Assembly (NCBI RefSeq): GCF_016593255.1
Contig: NZ_AP023212.1
Coordinates: 1,228,001-1,292,000 of the forward strand
DNA: 64,000 nucleotides
Direction: 5' to 3'
DNA from: Hydrogenimonas urashimensis
Lineage (GTDB): Bacteria; Campylobacterota; Campylobacteria; Campylobacterales; Hydrogenimonadaceae
Part shown: positions 16,969-24,049 of the stretch, one piece after another
How positions within the stretch are numbered: the first letter of the stretch is position 1
How the letters are laid out: each line of letters opens with the position of its first letter
The notes under the pieces: model-generated
Told to the model about the DNA's origin: nothing
The model's input: the letters and a program-made list of their open reading frames with translations, nothing else
Databases searched by the model: none
Translations under genes and position numbers: made by a program

Positions 16969-17241
16969 ATGAAGTTCGATGAAGCACTTCTTAAAGCGCG
17001 TATGGTAGCGGGCAATCCGAACGCCACCAAGAAAGAGATCGTGAATGCATACAAGGCATTGGCGCATGCCAAAATCGATGGAGCGATTATTGGGGACATT
17101 GCAAACATGGGAAGCATAAGCTTGCCCAAAACCGCTCATAGCAAAAAGGCGAAAGAGAATATCGCGTTGCAGAAATTTCTCGTCGGATTGGGACCGATCG
17201 GGATGATGGAACATTTGAGAAAGGAACGAGCCAATGCATGA
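16969..17241 (+). CDS. Unknown island protein (90 aa)
   Basis: Start set at 16969 by GAGGAGGAG seven bases upstream; an earlier frame from 16900 has no such site. The product is basic and helical (KFDEALLKARMVAGNPN, AYKALAHAKIDGAII). No family recognised. It lies in a tightly overlapping run after the tape-measure gene (eight-base overlap with the next gene). Confidence 0.7.
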   Translation: MKFDEALLKARMVAGNPNATKKEIVNAYKALAHAKIDGAIIGDIANMGSISLPKTAHSKKAKENIALQKFLVGLGPIGMMEHLRKERANA

Positions 17242-17635
17242 AGAGATCAAAACCGCATTGCGACGGGTGCCTGCGATCCATGAACGGATAAAAGCGATCG
17301 AAGAAAAGATCAAAAAACACGTTAAGTTGCCGAAAGATCCAAGAGAGCGTGCAAGGACCATTGTCAACTATGCAGGGTATACGGATGACAAAAATATCTT
17401 TTTCGATATGCAGCATGTCGCGAATAGCATCCTGGCGGCAAAGCCGGACTTTGCTCCTATTGGCGCATCTTCCGAAGCGATCGAAGCGGCAATGACGGCG
17501 ATTGGGACACGCGTTGAGAGAATGGTGCGTCAGCTTGAGCTTGCCAAGCTGTTGGAACTTAAAAACAAATTCAAATACATTGAGAGCTTTTACGACGATG
17601 CACTTATCAAAAAAATTAAAGAGGAGATACGATGA
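17234..17635 (+). CDS. Unknown island protein (133 aa)
   Basis: The ATG overlaps the previous gene and the stop overlaps the next ATG (ATGA). The N-terminal third looks like an amphipathic helix or short coiled coil (IHERIKAIEEKIKKHVKLP), as does the C-terminus. Position after the tape measure could mean a virion or assembly role, but no structural-protein signature is visible. Confidence 0.7.
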   Translation: MHEEIKTALRRVPAIHERIKAIEEKIKKHVKLPKDPRERARTIVNYAGYTDDKNIFFDMQHVANSILAAKPDFAPIGASSEAIEAAMTAIGTRVERMVRQLELAKLLELKNKFKYIESFYDDALIKKIKEEIR

Positions 17636-18207
17636 CTTATCGACAGGCCGCGAATCTTGCCGGAACAAGCGTTACTGAGCTGAAAAAAGTTTTCAAACCG
17701 GTGCTCGAAGCGTATGAAGAAATAGGGTTGCCCGCCGAGATAAGCAAGGAAATGCTGGATCTTTGGCAACATGGCTCTCTACTACGTAACTGGCTATACA
17801 CTCTTGATAAACTCAATGCCAGGAAAATGCTCCTTGATCATGTGCCTGGTGCCAATGGCCGAGTTGCAGACGAGGTAATAAAGGGTGGCCTCGTCGTCGA
17901 TCCTTGGACGTTGTATCTGTCCGCCGCATTATACACGATCGGCGAACCGTTGCCTGCAGAATTCGATGAACGGATCGGCAAACCTATCCAAGCGCATTTG
18001 GAAAAGCGGCGTATCTACCAGGAAAAGATCAAAGAAGAACGCGCCAAAGCCAACAGTATTCTTGCAGGCTTGCGTAGAACGCTCGAAAAGGCCGCGGCAT
18101 CATTCGACAAAATAGATCCGAATGTTATCCATGGCCTCCCTTGTGAAATAGCGAAGAACAAAATAAATCAGCTGATCGAGTTGGCCAAAAATGCCGAGAA
18201 AGCCTAA
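17632..18207 (+). CDS. Unknown island protein (191 aa)
   Basis: Coupled to the previous gene by ATGA. The protein has a mixed N-terminal half with GGLVVDPWTLYLSAALYTIGEPLP and a C-terminal helical, charged half (about residues 125-190) likely to form a coiled coil. The gene overlaps the HNH gene by 17 bp. Not recognised. Confidence 0.7.
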   Translation: MTYRQAANLAGTSVTELKKVFKPVLEAYEEIGLPAEISKEMLDLWQHGSLLRNWLYTLDKLNARKMLLDHVPGANGRVADEVIKGGLVVDPWTLYLSAALYTIGEPLPAEFDERIGKPIQAHLEKRRIYQEKIKEERAKANSILAGLRRTLEKAAASFDKIDPNVIHGLPCEIAKNKINQLIELAKNAEKA

Positions 18208-18562
18208 AAAGCCGTGCGCATGGCCAGGTTGCCCAAACCTGACTGATGGCATATATTGCGAAGAGCACCGCAAAGCGAAGAACAGAGAGTACAAAGAGCA
18301 CAGAAAAGACAAAGCGGAGCAAACTTTCTATGGCTCTGCGCAATGGAAAAAGATCAGGGCTATGATACTAAGGCGTGACGGCGGTTTGTGCCAGGCATGC
18401 AAACGCCAAGGAGTCATAACGCCCGCAACTATTGTCGACCACATCATCGAGATCAAAGACGGTGGTTGCGCGACATGCTCCGACAACCTTGAGTCGCTTT
18501 GTGCTTCGTGCCATGCGAAGAAGACAGCGGAGCAAAGAAAAGAGAGGGAGGGGTGGGGTTGA
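18191..18562 (+). CDS. HNH endonuclease (phage packaging type)
   Basis: Protein of 123 aa with an N-terminal zinc site (Cys9, Cys14, Cys23, His26) and a C-terminal HNH core: CxxC at 67-70, the catalytic pair Asp83-His84, Asn99 and CASCH (104-108). HNH proteins immediately before a small terminase are a known feature of HK97-like cos phages, in which they are needed for cos cleavage with the terminase. Here it lies 93 bp before a P27-type small terminase, so a packaging role is likely. In satellites such a gene would redirect packaging. Confidence 0.9.
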   Translation: MPRKPKKPCAWPGCPNLTDGIYCEEHRKAKNREYKEHRKDKAEQTFYGSAQWKKIRAMILRRDGGLCQACKRQGVITPATIVDHIIEIKDGGCATCSDNLESLCASCHAKKTAEQRKEREGWG

Positions 18563-18655
18563 AAAGATTTTCGAAACTCCATTCCATCGCTCGCCCAGCC
18601 TCGATTTTTTGCGCACCATTTTTGAATCGTTTGATTTTCGCATAAAGGATGAGCC

Positions 18656-19099
18656 GTGAGCGGACGTGGGGGACCCAGGCAGGGAGCTGGACGACCTCGA
18701 AAAAACGATAGCAAGCTCAAGAAAATCTTCAATAGAAGCGTCGGCCTTGCAAAGCTGGACAAAATCGGAGCGGCAGAAGAGAAGCGTATCGTCGCTTTGC
18801 TGGCTGAAGAAGGTTTGTTGCACCGACTCGATGCGGCCCTGATACGCTGCTATGCCTTGGCTTTCCAGGAATGGAATGCAGCCGAAAAGGCGTTGCAGGA
18901 GCAAGGCATCATCATCGAAAATTCAAGCGGCAATCCCGTCACCAGCCCCTGGTTAAGAGTACGAGACGGCGCACACAAACGGATGATCGATGCCGTGCGG
19001 GAACTTGGACTCTCCCCAAAGGCCCGCTCGAAGCTGATTCCTGCTGAAAAAATCGTCGAGGAAGATGAGATGGATAGCTTGATACAACAGGATGTGTAA
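18656..19099 (+). CDS. Phage terminase small subunit, P27 family
   Basis: DNA-recognition subunit of a packaging terminase, 147 aa, starting at GTG with AAGGA upstream. The basic glycine-rich N-terminus (GRGGPRQGAGRPRK), the central helical DALIRCYALAFQEWNAAEKA and the C-terminal SPWLRVRDGAHKRMIDAVRELGLSPKARSKL are the standard P27 pattern. The large ATPase/nuclease subunit that normally follows is absent; a 65-aa frame and a transposase scar come next. Small terminase without large terminase is a hallmark of phage satellites that use a helper's packaging motor, but could also result from deletion. Confidence 0.88.
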   Translation: MSGRGGPRQGAGRPRKNDSKLKKIFNRSVGLAKLDKIGAAEEKRIVALLAEEGLLHRLDAALIRCYALAFQEWNAAEKALQEQGIIIENSSGNPVTSPWLRVRDGAHKRMIDAVRELGLSPKARSKLIPAEKIVEEDEMDSLIQQDV

Positions 19100-19296
19100 T
19101 GGATAAAATCACCCGACGCGCGAAAGAGATCGACAATCATGTGAAACAGGTGGCCAAATTGACGGGACGAAGTCATGCCGAAGCTATCGCCATACTCCAA
19201 GTGGCCTTGTCTATGTCGCAAACCCGGGAACTCAAAGCGATCGCCGCACGCCTTGACGAGTTGATTGATTTGCATGATCGTTTTAGGCAAACGTGA
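19099..19296 (+). CDS. Unknown 65-aa protein after terS
   Basis: The start overlaps the small-terminase stop (TAATG), so it is coupled to it. The product is helical and lysine/arginine-rich, with a possible helix-turn-helix or ribbon-like pattern (VAKLTGRSHAEAIAILQVAL). It occupies the place where a large terminase would begin but shows no ATPase motif. Not recognised. Confidence 0.55.
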   Translation: MDKITRRAKEIDNHVKQVAKLTGRSHAEAIAILQVALSMSQTRELKAIAARLDELIDLHDRFRQT

Positions 19297-19370
19297 TCCA
19301 TTTCGACATCGTGCTGGGCTGTACGAATTCGCACGGCAGCCTGGTGGCGTAAACGTCTCCTTTTTGATGG

Positions 19371-19392
19371 CCGGGTGCAAAATCGCACCCGG
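19371..19392. repeat. GC-rich hairpin after the terminase genes
   Basis: CCGGGTGC and GCACCCGG form a perfect 8-bp stem with a six-base loop, 75 bp after the last gene of the packaging operon. No T-run follows on either strand, so it is not a textbook terminator. It could stabilise the transcript end or be part of a DNA site used in packaging. Beyond it, 19393-19611 hold nothing recognisable. Confidence 0.4.
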
Positions 19393-19611
19393 TATTCGAC
19401 CGCTTAAATGTTTCTGCCCTTCTGAATTTTCAAACACTCCAATTGGCAACTGATCCGATACCCTCAAATACTGACGAAGCTTGATATTCGATGGAAGAAG
19501 GAAGTGACGGATCTCCAATTTCTGTAATATCGAGTTAAAGTAAAGAAACGTGTATCTAAAACCCTATGATATCTTCGGTATTATGGGGTTTAAAAAGGAC
19601 TTTTTTACAGA

Positions 19612-19935
19612 TGGTTCGTAAAAAAGTGCCCATATTGCGGGTCGAGGCATACAAAAAAACATGGTCATTTTCGTGGAATACAACGATACCTCTGCCTTGA
19701 ATGTCGTCGAACTTTTTCCTCCTCAAGACGTCGAAGGAAATTGCTTCACACGCTTTTCAAAAACTATGTTTACCATCGTAAACACTAAGAGAACTCGCCG
19801 AGGAATATGGACACTCTCGTGTATGGGTCCAGGCGAAGATTCATGAGTATGAACCTTCCATAAGAGAACGACATCCCCGGTCTGTCGTTTTGGTGATTGA
19901 TGCCACCTTTTTCGGAAAACGTCGGGATAAATTCG
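19612..19935 (+). pseudogene. Transposase remnant (frameshifted, truncated)
   Basis: Reading in two frames gives the N-terminal part of an IS transposase. First comes a zinc ribbon (KKCPYCGSRHTKKHGHFRG, then CLECRRTF), a stop after HRKH at about 19788, and in the next frame TLRELAEEYGHSRVWVQAKI and VVLVIDATFFGKRRDKFG. One missing base near 19782 explains the shift. The pattern resembles IS1249/IS256-group transposases, whose first catalytic Asp lies in the ID-A-T-F-F segment; the remaining two thirds of the gene are gone. It lies exactly where a large terminase would be expected, so IS-mediated deletion may have shaped this part of the island. No terminal inverted repeats identified. Confidence 0.7.
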
Positions 19936-19993
19936 GAATAAGGCATAATAATAAAAATCCGGGTGCTTATTGCCCAGAAAAAAGAGAGGTATT

Positions 19994-20683
19994 ATGTGTG
20001 GACGCGTCGATATTCATGACCTTGAACCGGTGAAAGAGGATGTCAAGAAATACTACGAAGGCAACGTCGAAGACTATATCGTTTACAACACGCTTGGATA
20101 CAACATACCGCCTTCTACCGATTTACCGGTATGGCATGAACACGGTGGCAAGGGCATTCTCGAATCGATGCATTGGGGCCTTATTCCGCATTGGGCAAAA
20201 GAGAGAAGCACAAAATATTCTATGATCAATGCCAGGGCAGAAGACGTGGCGAAGCGGCCCGCTTACTCTTCGTCTTTCAAGCGACGGCGGTGCCTAATCC
20301 CCGTCAATGGCTTCTATGAGTGGCAAAAAGTACCCGGCATGAAAATAAAGCAGCCATGGTATTTCACATCGAAGGAAAAGCCATACTTGTTGCTTGCAGG
20401 CCTTTGGGACGAATGGCGTGACGACCAAACGAAACTGCGAAGCTGCACTATCCTCACCACTGAACCAAATGAAATCATGAAACCAATTCATGACCGTATG
20501 CCCGTGATATTAAAGTTTGAAGATGCCGGGTTGTGGCTTGACGAAACGTTGCAAGATACATCTTTATTGCGCCATCTTCTTAAACCTGCAGACGAGGATC
20601 TTTTATCTGCATGGCCTGTATCCCCGATTTGCAACTCTCCAAGCGTCAATGAAGAACGGTGTATTCTCCCTTTGAAACAATAG
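19994..20683 (+). CDS. SRAP-domain (YedK/HMCES-like) DNA-protein crosslinking protein
   Basis: Abasic-site processing protein, 229 aa. SRAP proteins covalently trap abasic sites in single-stranded DNA through the alpha-amine and thiol of Cys2. The active-site residues are visible: Cys2 in MCGR (this fixes the start at 19994; the upstream in-frame ATG would bury the cysteine), Asn79 in MINARAE, Glu109 in NGFYEW and His166 in HDRMP. AGAGAGG precedes the ATG. SRAP genes are frequent in phages and mobile elements. It stands alone between the transposase scar and a small HTH gene; its promoter probably lies in the AT-rich segment 19937-19975. Confidence 0.92.
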   Translation: MCGRVDIHDLEPVKEDVKKYYEGNVEDYIVYNTLGYNIPPSTDLPVWHEHGGKGILESMHWGLIPHWAKERSTKYSMINARAEDVAKRPAYSSSFKRRRCLIPVNGFYEWQKVPGMKIKQPWYFTSKEKPYLLLAGLWDEWRDDQTKLRSCTILTTEPNEIMKPIHDRMPVILKFEDAGLWLDETLQDTSLLRHLLKPADEDLLSAWPVSPICNSPSVNEERCILPLKQ

Positions 20684-20763
20684 AAATAAGTAGTAATATC
20701 CTTGCAAATTGCAATAATAACCCTTTTTATGATATGATTAGGCATCTCAATGAAAGGAGGAAG

Positions 20764-20934
20764 ATGACGGTAGCAGAAGCAGCGAAGATCTTGAAGCTCA
20801 CACCTCAAAGCGTACGAGAGCGAATGCAGTCGAACAGTTACGCCACGAGAGTGCTGATGAAGTTCATCATGAGCTATTCCGTAGAAGATGTCAAAATCAG
20901 ATTGAAGTTGCTCGAAGAGCTGGAAGAGTCGTAG
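20764..20934 (+). CDS. Small HTH (excisionase-like) DNA-binding protein
   Basis: Protein of 56 aa. The start at 20764 has AAGGAGGA just upstream; the longer frame from 20659 begins inside the SRAP gene. MTVAEAAKILKLTPQSVRER is a typical helix-turn-helix of the HTH_17/excisionase class, followed by a helical C-terminus. It may be an excisionase (Xis) or regulator of the genes to its right. The direct neighbourhood of integrase is not needed for such a role in satellites. Confidence 0.7.
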   Translation: MTVAEAAKILKLTPQSVRERMQSNSYATRVLMKFIMSYSVEDVKIRLKLLEELEES

Positions 20935-21003
20935 CGAACAAAGACCGGCGGGCACGGTCGGCAAACTGCAACCCGCCGCATCAATCCATGAAAGGAAAGA
21001 CAA

Positions 21004-21432
21004 ATGAATGATAACAAAAAAACGGTAACAGAAACCCAAGTTATTGAATGTATGAACCAGTTGCTTGCCAATAAAGGGCAAGAGATTATGGGGTTTGAAG
21101 TCATCTCTTTAGGTAAGAGAAACATATTCATTTTAAGCAAGAAAAATTACAGCGATATTGCTTGCGCCGATCTTGAAAAGATAGCCGAGGCATTTGGCGT
21201 ATTGGACGAAGATGGAGCGATTATATGCAGCAATGGAACCCAGGCAACGCCAAAAGCCGATGAGGCCATAACGATCTCGTTGAGAAAGGAAGCAGCCGGT
21301 TGGCTGACAAAACTCCACAAGAGATACTTTTTCGGCCTCTTCGAGCCAATATGCATAAATGACAAAGAAGAATTTCAATTCAGGGATGCAATAGCATCAG
21401 TTGCCAAAGCCATTAAAGGAGGTGCGGCATGA
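21004..21432 (+). CDS. Unknown island protein (142 aa)
   Basis: AAAGGAAAG precedes the ATG and the stop overlaps the next start (ATGA). Mixed alpha/beta composition, no membrane segment. I recognise no domain. It is the first gene of a tightly coupled run of small proteins that ends at the right attachment site. Confidence 0.7.
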   Translation: MNDNKKTVTETQVIECMNQLLANKGQEIMGFEVISLGKRNIFILSKKNYSDIACADLEKIAEAFGVLDEDGAIICSNGTQATPKADEAITISLRKEAAGWLTKLHKRYFFGLFEPICINDKEEFQFRDAIASVAKAIKGGAA

Positions 21433-21764
21433 ACGACGATAAAAGACAAACGACCGTTTACAACATTTTAGGAGCGATAGCCACCCATGCGGTGAGGCTG
21501 GAGACGCTGGCGGACGCGATGAGCAACATCGTATTGCTTAAAGACTATTATATGAATCTGCACGACGAAGATAAAAAGACCCATGAAGAGGAGATCGAAA
21601 ACCTCTTCGACAAGTTGGGCGTGATCGTCGAAGATATGAACGATCTATCGACGGAGATTAGAGAGAAAGCCTATGCTACCAGAAAGAGCATGAAGGGGCT
21701 ATCGTTGGCTATCAGAGAGGAAACCGAAGTCACCAGAAAGAGCATGAAGGATGTGTGGCTATGA
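21429..21764 (+). CDS. Small coiled-coil protein, first of a repeated family
   Basis: Protein of 111 aa, acidic and helical. The C-terminal part contains an internal repeat (ATRKSMKGLSLAIREE followed by TRKSMKDV). The N-terminal segment YNILGAIATHAVRLETLADAM aligns in layout with YSILDIEDSVNNLKGLAAMV of the gene at 22008. It overlaps its neighbours at both ends by ATGA. It appears to be a duplicated module; function unknown. Confidence 0.65.
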   Translation: MNDDKRQTTVYNILGAIATHAVRLETLADAMSNIVLLKDYYMNLHDEDKKTHEEEIENLFDKLGVIVEDMNDLSTEIREKAYATRKSMKGLSLAIREETEVTRKSMKDVWL

Positions 21765-22018
21765 GCATGATGGAGCGCATGAAGGATTACCCGCATGAAG
21801 TGACGATCGACACCGACAGGCTTTACGATCGGCTGGAGGAGCTGCAAGGGGTGGCCGACCTTTTAACGGCCTTGATGGTCGCTTGTAAAGATGGCGCGAT
21901 GGACAATCCATGGACGGCTTTGGAAACGCTTGCAGGCACAACCTACGACACGACTAGGGGGCTATACGGCCTTATCGAAGAGGCGGCGAAACAGAAGGGG
22001 GCGAACGATGAGCGATAA
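21761..22018 (+). CDS. Small helical protein, second of a repeated family
   Basis: Protein of 85 aa beginning in the previous stop (ATGA; the in-frame start at 21755 is also possible). LYDRLEELQGVADLLTALMVACKDG matches the layout of the neighbours: a short N-terminal segment, a leucine-rich helix and a second helix near the C-terminus. The end overlaps the next gene by 11 bp. Confidence 0.6.
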   Translation: MSMMERMKDYPHEVTIDTDRLYDRLEELQGVADLLTALMVACKDGAMDNPWTALETLAGTTYDTTRGLYGLIEEAAKQKGANDER

Positions 22019-22241
22019 AACGAAATACAGCATCCTTGACATCGAAGATTCGGTCAACAACCTAAAGGGCCTGGCCGCCATGGTGGACCATTTCGGGCTG
22101 AGGCTCAACGAGCTTATAGGCGAAGAGGATGAAGCGGACGTATTCGCGGTGATGCTTATACGCGATCAGATCGAAGCCGAGGCGGTCAGGCTGAAGCGCA
22201 TCATGGACGGGCTGGCGCAAGAGCGAAAAGTGGCGAAATGA
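22008..22241 (+). CDS. Small helical protein, third of a repeated family
   Basis: Protein of 77 aa; the start at 22008 follows GGGGGCGAACG and lies inside the previous gene's end. The C-terminal segment IRDQIEAEAVRLKRIMDGLAQE is closely matched by ISQQIKAEADKLRRIMDEQLKE in the broken gene that follows, showing that the two are paralogues. The protein looks like a helical hairpin. Confidence 0.65.
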   Translation: MSDKTKYSILDIEDSVNNLKGLAAMVDHFGLRLNELIGEEDEADVFAVMLIRDQIEAEAVRLKRIMDGLAQERKVAK

Positions 22242-22255
22242 AGGGGAGGCGAACG

Positions 22256-22474
22256 ATGGAGAATAAGCGAACGCTTGAGGAGGGCATCTAGGAAGTGGCT
22301 AACGCTTTGATGGGGTTGGCGGCGATCGTCGAAGGATGGGGCAATTACATCTCGGGGGACGCGGGCCCCGCCTTGGACGGTAGCGACGCATTGGTCGCTA
22401 CGGTCATTAGCCAACAGATCAAAGCCGAAGCCGATAAGCTTAGGCGAATTATGGACGAACAGCTCAAAGAGTAG
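22256..22474 (+). pseudogene. Fourth family member, interrupted by an amber codon
   Basis: An ATG frame preceded by GGGGAGGCGAACG runs for 11 codons, meets TAG at 22289-22291 and then continues in the same frame to a second stop at 22472, giving 73 codons in all. Downstream sequence (ANALMGLAAIVEGWGNYI, AEADKLRRIMDEQLKE) clearly matches the preceding gene, so the frame was once continuous. A GTG at 22295 with GGAGGG upstream could allow a 60-aa shortened product. Whether this is decay, a sequencing error or an internal restart is open. Confidence 0.65.
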
Positions 22475-22598
22475 AGGGCGGCGAACATTACAAAAAATAG
22501 AATCACTTGATCCTGTCTTTTTCGTGGGCCGGATTTTTCTTTAAAAATGTTCACCCGGCAGATAATTAAACAAATTTATTTGTTTCCAAATTATTTTG

Positions 22599-22619
22599 AA
22601 GTGGGACTTTGAGTGGGAC
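22599..22619. promoter_or_regulatory. AGTGGGAC direct repeats near the right island end
   Basis: AAGTGGGAC at 22599-22607 and GAGTGGGAC at 22611-22619 reproduce the pair found at 7502-7523, in the same orientation and almost the same spacing (12 versus 13 bp). They lie 65 bp inside attR. Their presence at both ends suggests arm-type binding sites for the integrase. Confidence 0.5.
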
Positions 22620-22684
22620 CCTGCAGAACCTTAAGCGAAAAACTGTTTTTGGAAAATTGCTTTCAGCTTCGGTGCTATCGGACT

Positions 22685-22739
22685 TTGAAGATGGCGCGCC
22701 CGGCACGATTCGAACGTGCGACCGCTGGTACCGCAAACC
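22685..22739. repeat. Right attachment site (attR) overlapping tRNA-Arg
   Basis: Perfect 55-bp copy of attL at 7344-7398. It covers the 3' half of the tRNA-Arg gene and seven bases beyond its CCA end, so insertion left the tRNA intact. The 210 bp between the last island frame and this site contain only the repeat pair at 22599-22619. Confidence 0.95.
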
Positions 22740-22768
22740 AGTGCTCTATCCAGCTGAGCTACGAGCGC
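22692..22768 (-). tRNA. tRNA-Arg, anticodon GCG
   Basis: A 77-nt cloverleaf read on the minus strand: acceptor stem GCGCTCG/CGGGCGC with one G-U pair, D-arm GCTC/GAGC, anticodon stem CTGGT/ACCAG with loop TTGCGGT, T-arm GCACG-TTCGAAT-CGTGC, discriminator G and an encoded CCA. The anticodon GCG reads CGC (and CGU by wobble). It is the integration target of the island. The 50 bp to the next gene hold nothing else. Confidence 0.95.
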
Positions 22769-22818
22769 ATCTCTTTGTGGACGGGAATTATACATAAAAA
22801 CAGAACGGATTTCAAGAG

Positions 22819-23538
22819 TCAGTCGGAAATTTTGCGATTTTTTCTCAACAGATGCATGGGGCCGAAGAGGCGGTGGGCCGTTTCGTTGAGAATAAACGTA
22901 TGGTTGTAAGGATGTTCGAGCCGATAGCGACCAAAGCGGGAAGTTTCCGGTATTTTAAGGATCGTTTTGGCGATGCTTCCGAAAAGAATCAACTCCACGT
23001 CTTCGTTGAGACGTGAAAGCAGTGAACGGATGAAGGGCTGCCACGCTTTGGCGTGTCGGCCCGAGGCACGCTTCTGCTCGAACACCAGTGCCGCATTCAG
23101 AAGGAGTACACCGTTGGCTTCAAAATTTTCGCGCAGATCGTCGATTGTGGCGATCAGTGCCGATTTGTCGATCTGGCCGATCGCCTCCTGTGAGAGATTT
23201 TCTCCTGAAAGCAAACCCTCCGCAACCAGTGCCATCTTGATGAAATTGCGCAGGCTCGTGGCCCGGTTGACCGCTTTGGAGAGCCCTGTTTCCGAAAAGA
23301 TCGCGTCGACAGCCCCGTCGATGAAGGCATGTCCCGTCGCCGATTCTCTTCGGGGGTAAGGGTCCTGCCCGAAAAGAATGTAACGGACTTCCGACTTTGG
23401 AAGTGTCCGGAAGGCATTGAAGATACGCCCTCTCTCGGGAATTGTCTCTGCGCTCTCCACGAAACGGCGATAGTCGGCATCGAGGGCGGCATAGGCGGCC
23501 TCCACATCCGGCCGCCATGTGGGATGCACATCAAGCAT
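22819..23538 (-). CDS. Uracil-DNA glycosylase family protein
   Basis: Base-excision repair enzyme that would remove uracil from DNA, 239 aa. The water-activating motif is GQDPYP (residues 57-62; Asp59 catalytic), LLLNAALVF follows in the middle, and the C-terminal leucine-loop motif is HPYN. In canonical family 1 Ung the first motif is GQDPYH and the second HPSP, so both sites deviate. It is therefore called only at family level. The start overlaps the stop of the upstream gene by eight bases. Last gene of a four-gene minus-strand operon. Confidence 0.75.
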   Translation of the reverse strand: MLDVHPTWRPDVEAAYAALDADYRRFVESAETIPERGRIFNAFRTLPKSEVRYILFGQDPYPRRESATGHAFIDGAVDAIFSETGLSKAVNRATSLRNFIKMALVAEGLLSGENLSQEAIGQIDKSALIATIDDLRENFEANGVLLLNAALVFEQKRASGRHAKAWQPFIRSLLSRLNEDVELILFGSIAKTILKIPETSRFGRYRLEHPYNHTFILNETAHRLFGPMHLLRKNRKISD

Positions 23539-24049
23539 GGATTTTTGAAAACTTCAGGACAAGCTCCACCTCCCCTTTTCCGAGGCGAAGTTGTTTGGCG
23601 ATGGTTTCGCTGTCGAGTCCCTGGGCGTGAAGCTGAAGAATCTTCTGCTCATCGGGAGCCGAGTGCTCGGCCGCAAAGGTGACCCTCCGCACTTTTCCGT
23701 CCAGCTTTTCGACACGCTCCTGCAATTCGGTATGGATTGCGTCAATCTGCTCCTGAAGATGCTGAATCTGCAAAACGAAAGGCTGCAGCTTTTTGTTGAG
23801 AAGTTGTTCCGGAAGTTCGCCATGCTCCTTTCGCTCTTCCAGCTCGAAGCGCATCATCTCCTCTTTGAGGCTCTTCCTGAGACTCTCCATCGCTTTGGAG
23901 AGTCTGAAAATCTCACGGTTGAGTCCGTCAAAACCGGCCTCCATCATCGCCAGTTTCCGTGACACCTCCCTGTCTTTGACGGCCATGTAAAGCACGATGA
24001 TCAGCATGATCACCGCCAGCCCTGCCATCATCCAAAAAGTTTCATTCAC
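23531..24049 (-). CDS. Membrane-anchored coiled-coil protein with C-terminal HTH
   Basis: Protein of 172 aa starting at GTG. A single N-terminal membrane helix (MMAGLAVIMLIIVLYMAV) is followed by a long coiled coil (about residues 25-120) and a C-terminal helix-turn-helix-like segment (GLDSETIAKQLRLGKGEVEL). This architecture occurs in a family of unknown function common in Campylobacterota (DUF6115-like). Overlaps both neighbours. Function unknown. Confidence 0.7.
   Translation of the reverse strand: MNETFWMMAGLAVIMLIIVLYMAVKDREVSRKLAMMEAGFDGLNREIFRLSKAMESLRKSLKEEMMRFELEERKEHGELPEQLLNKKLQPFVLQIQHLQEQIDAIHTELQERVEKLDGKVRRVTFAAEHSAPDEQKILQLHAQGLDSETIAKQLRLGKGEVELVLKFSKIHA

Noticed and set aside
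7344..22739. CRISPR array or toxin-antitoxin pair within the island
   Set aside because: No regularly spaced repeat series was seen, and none of the small genes matches a toxin or antitoxin family that I can recognise.
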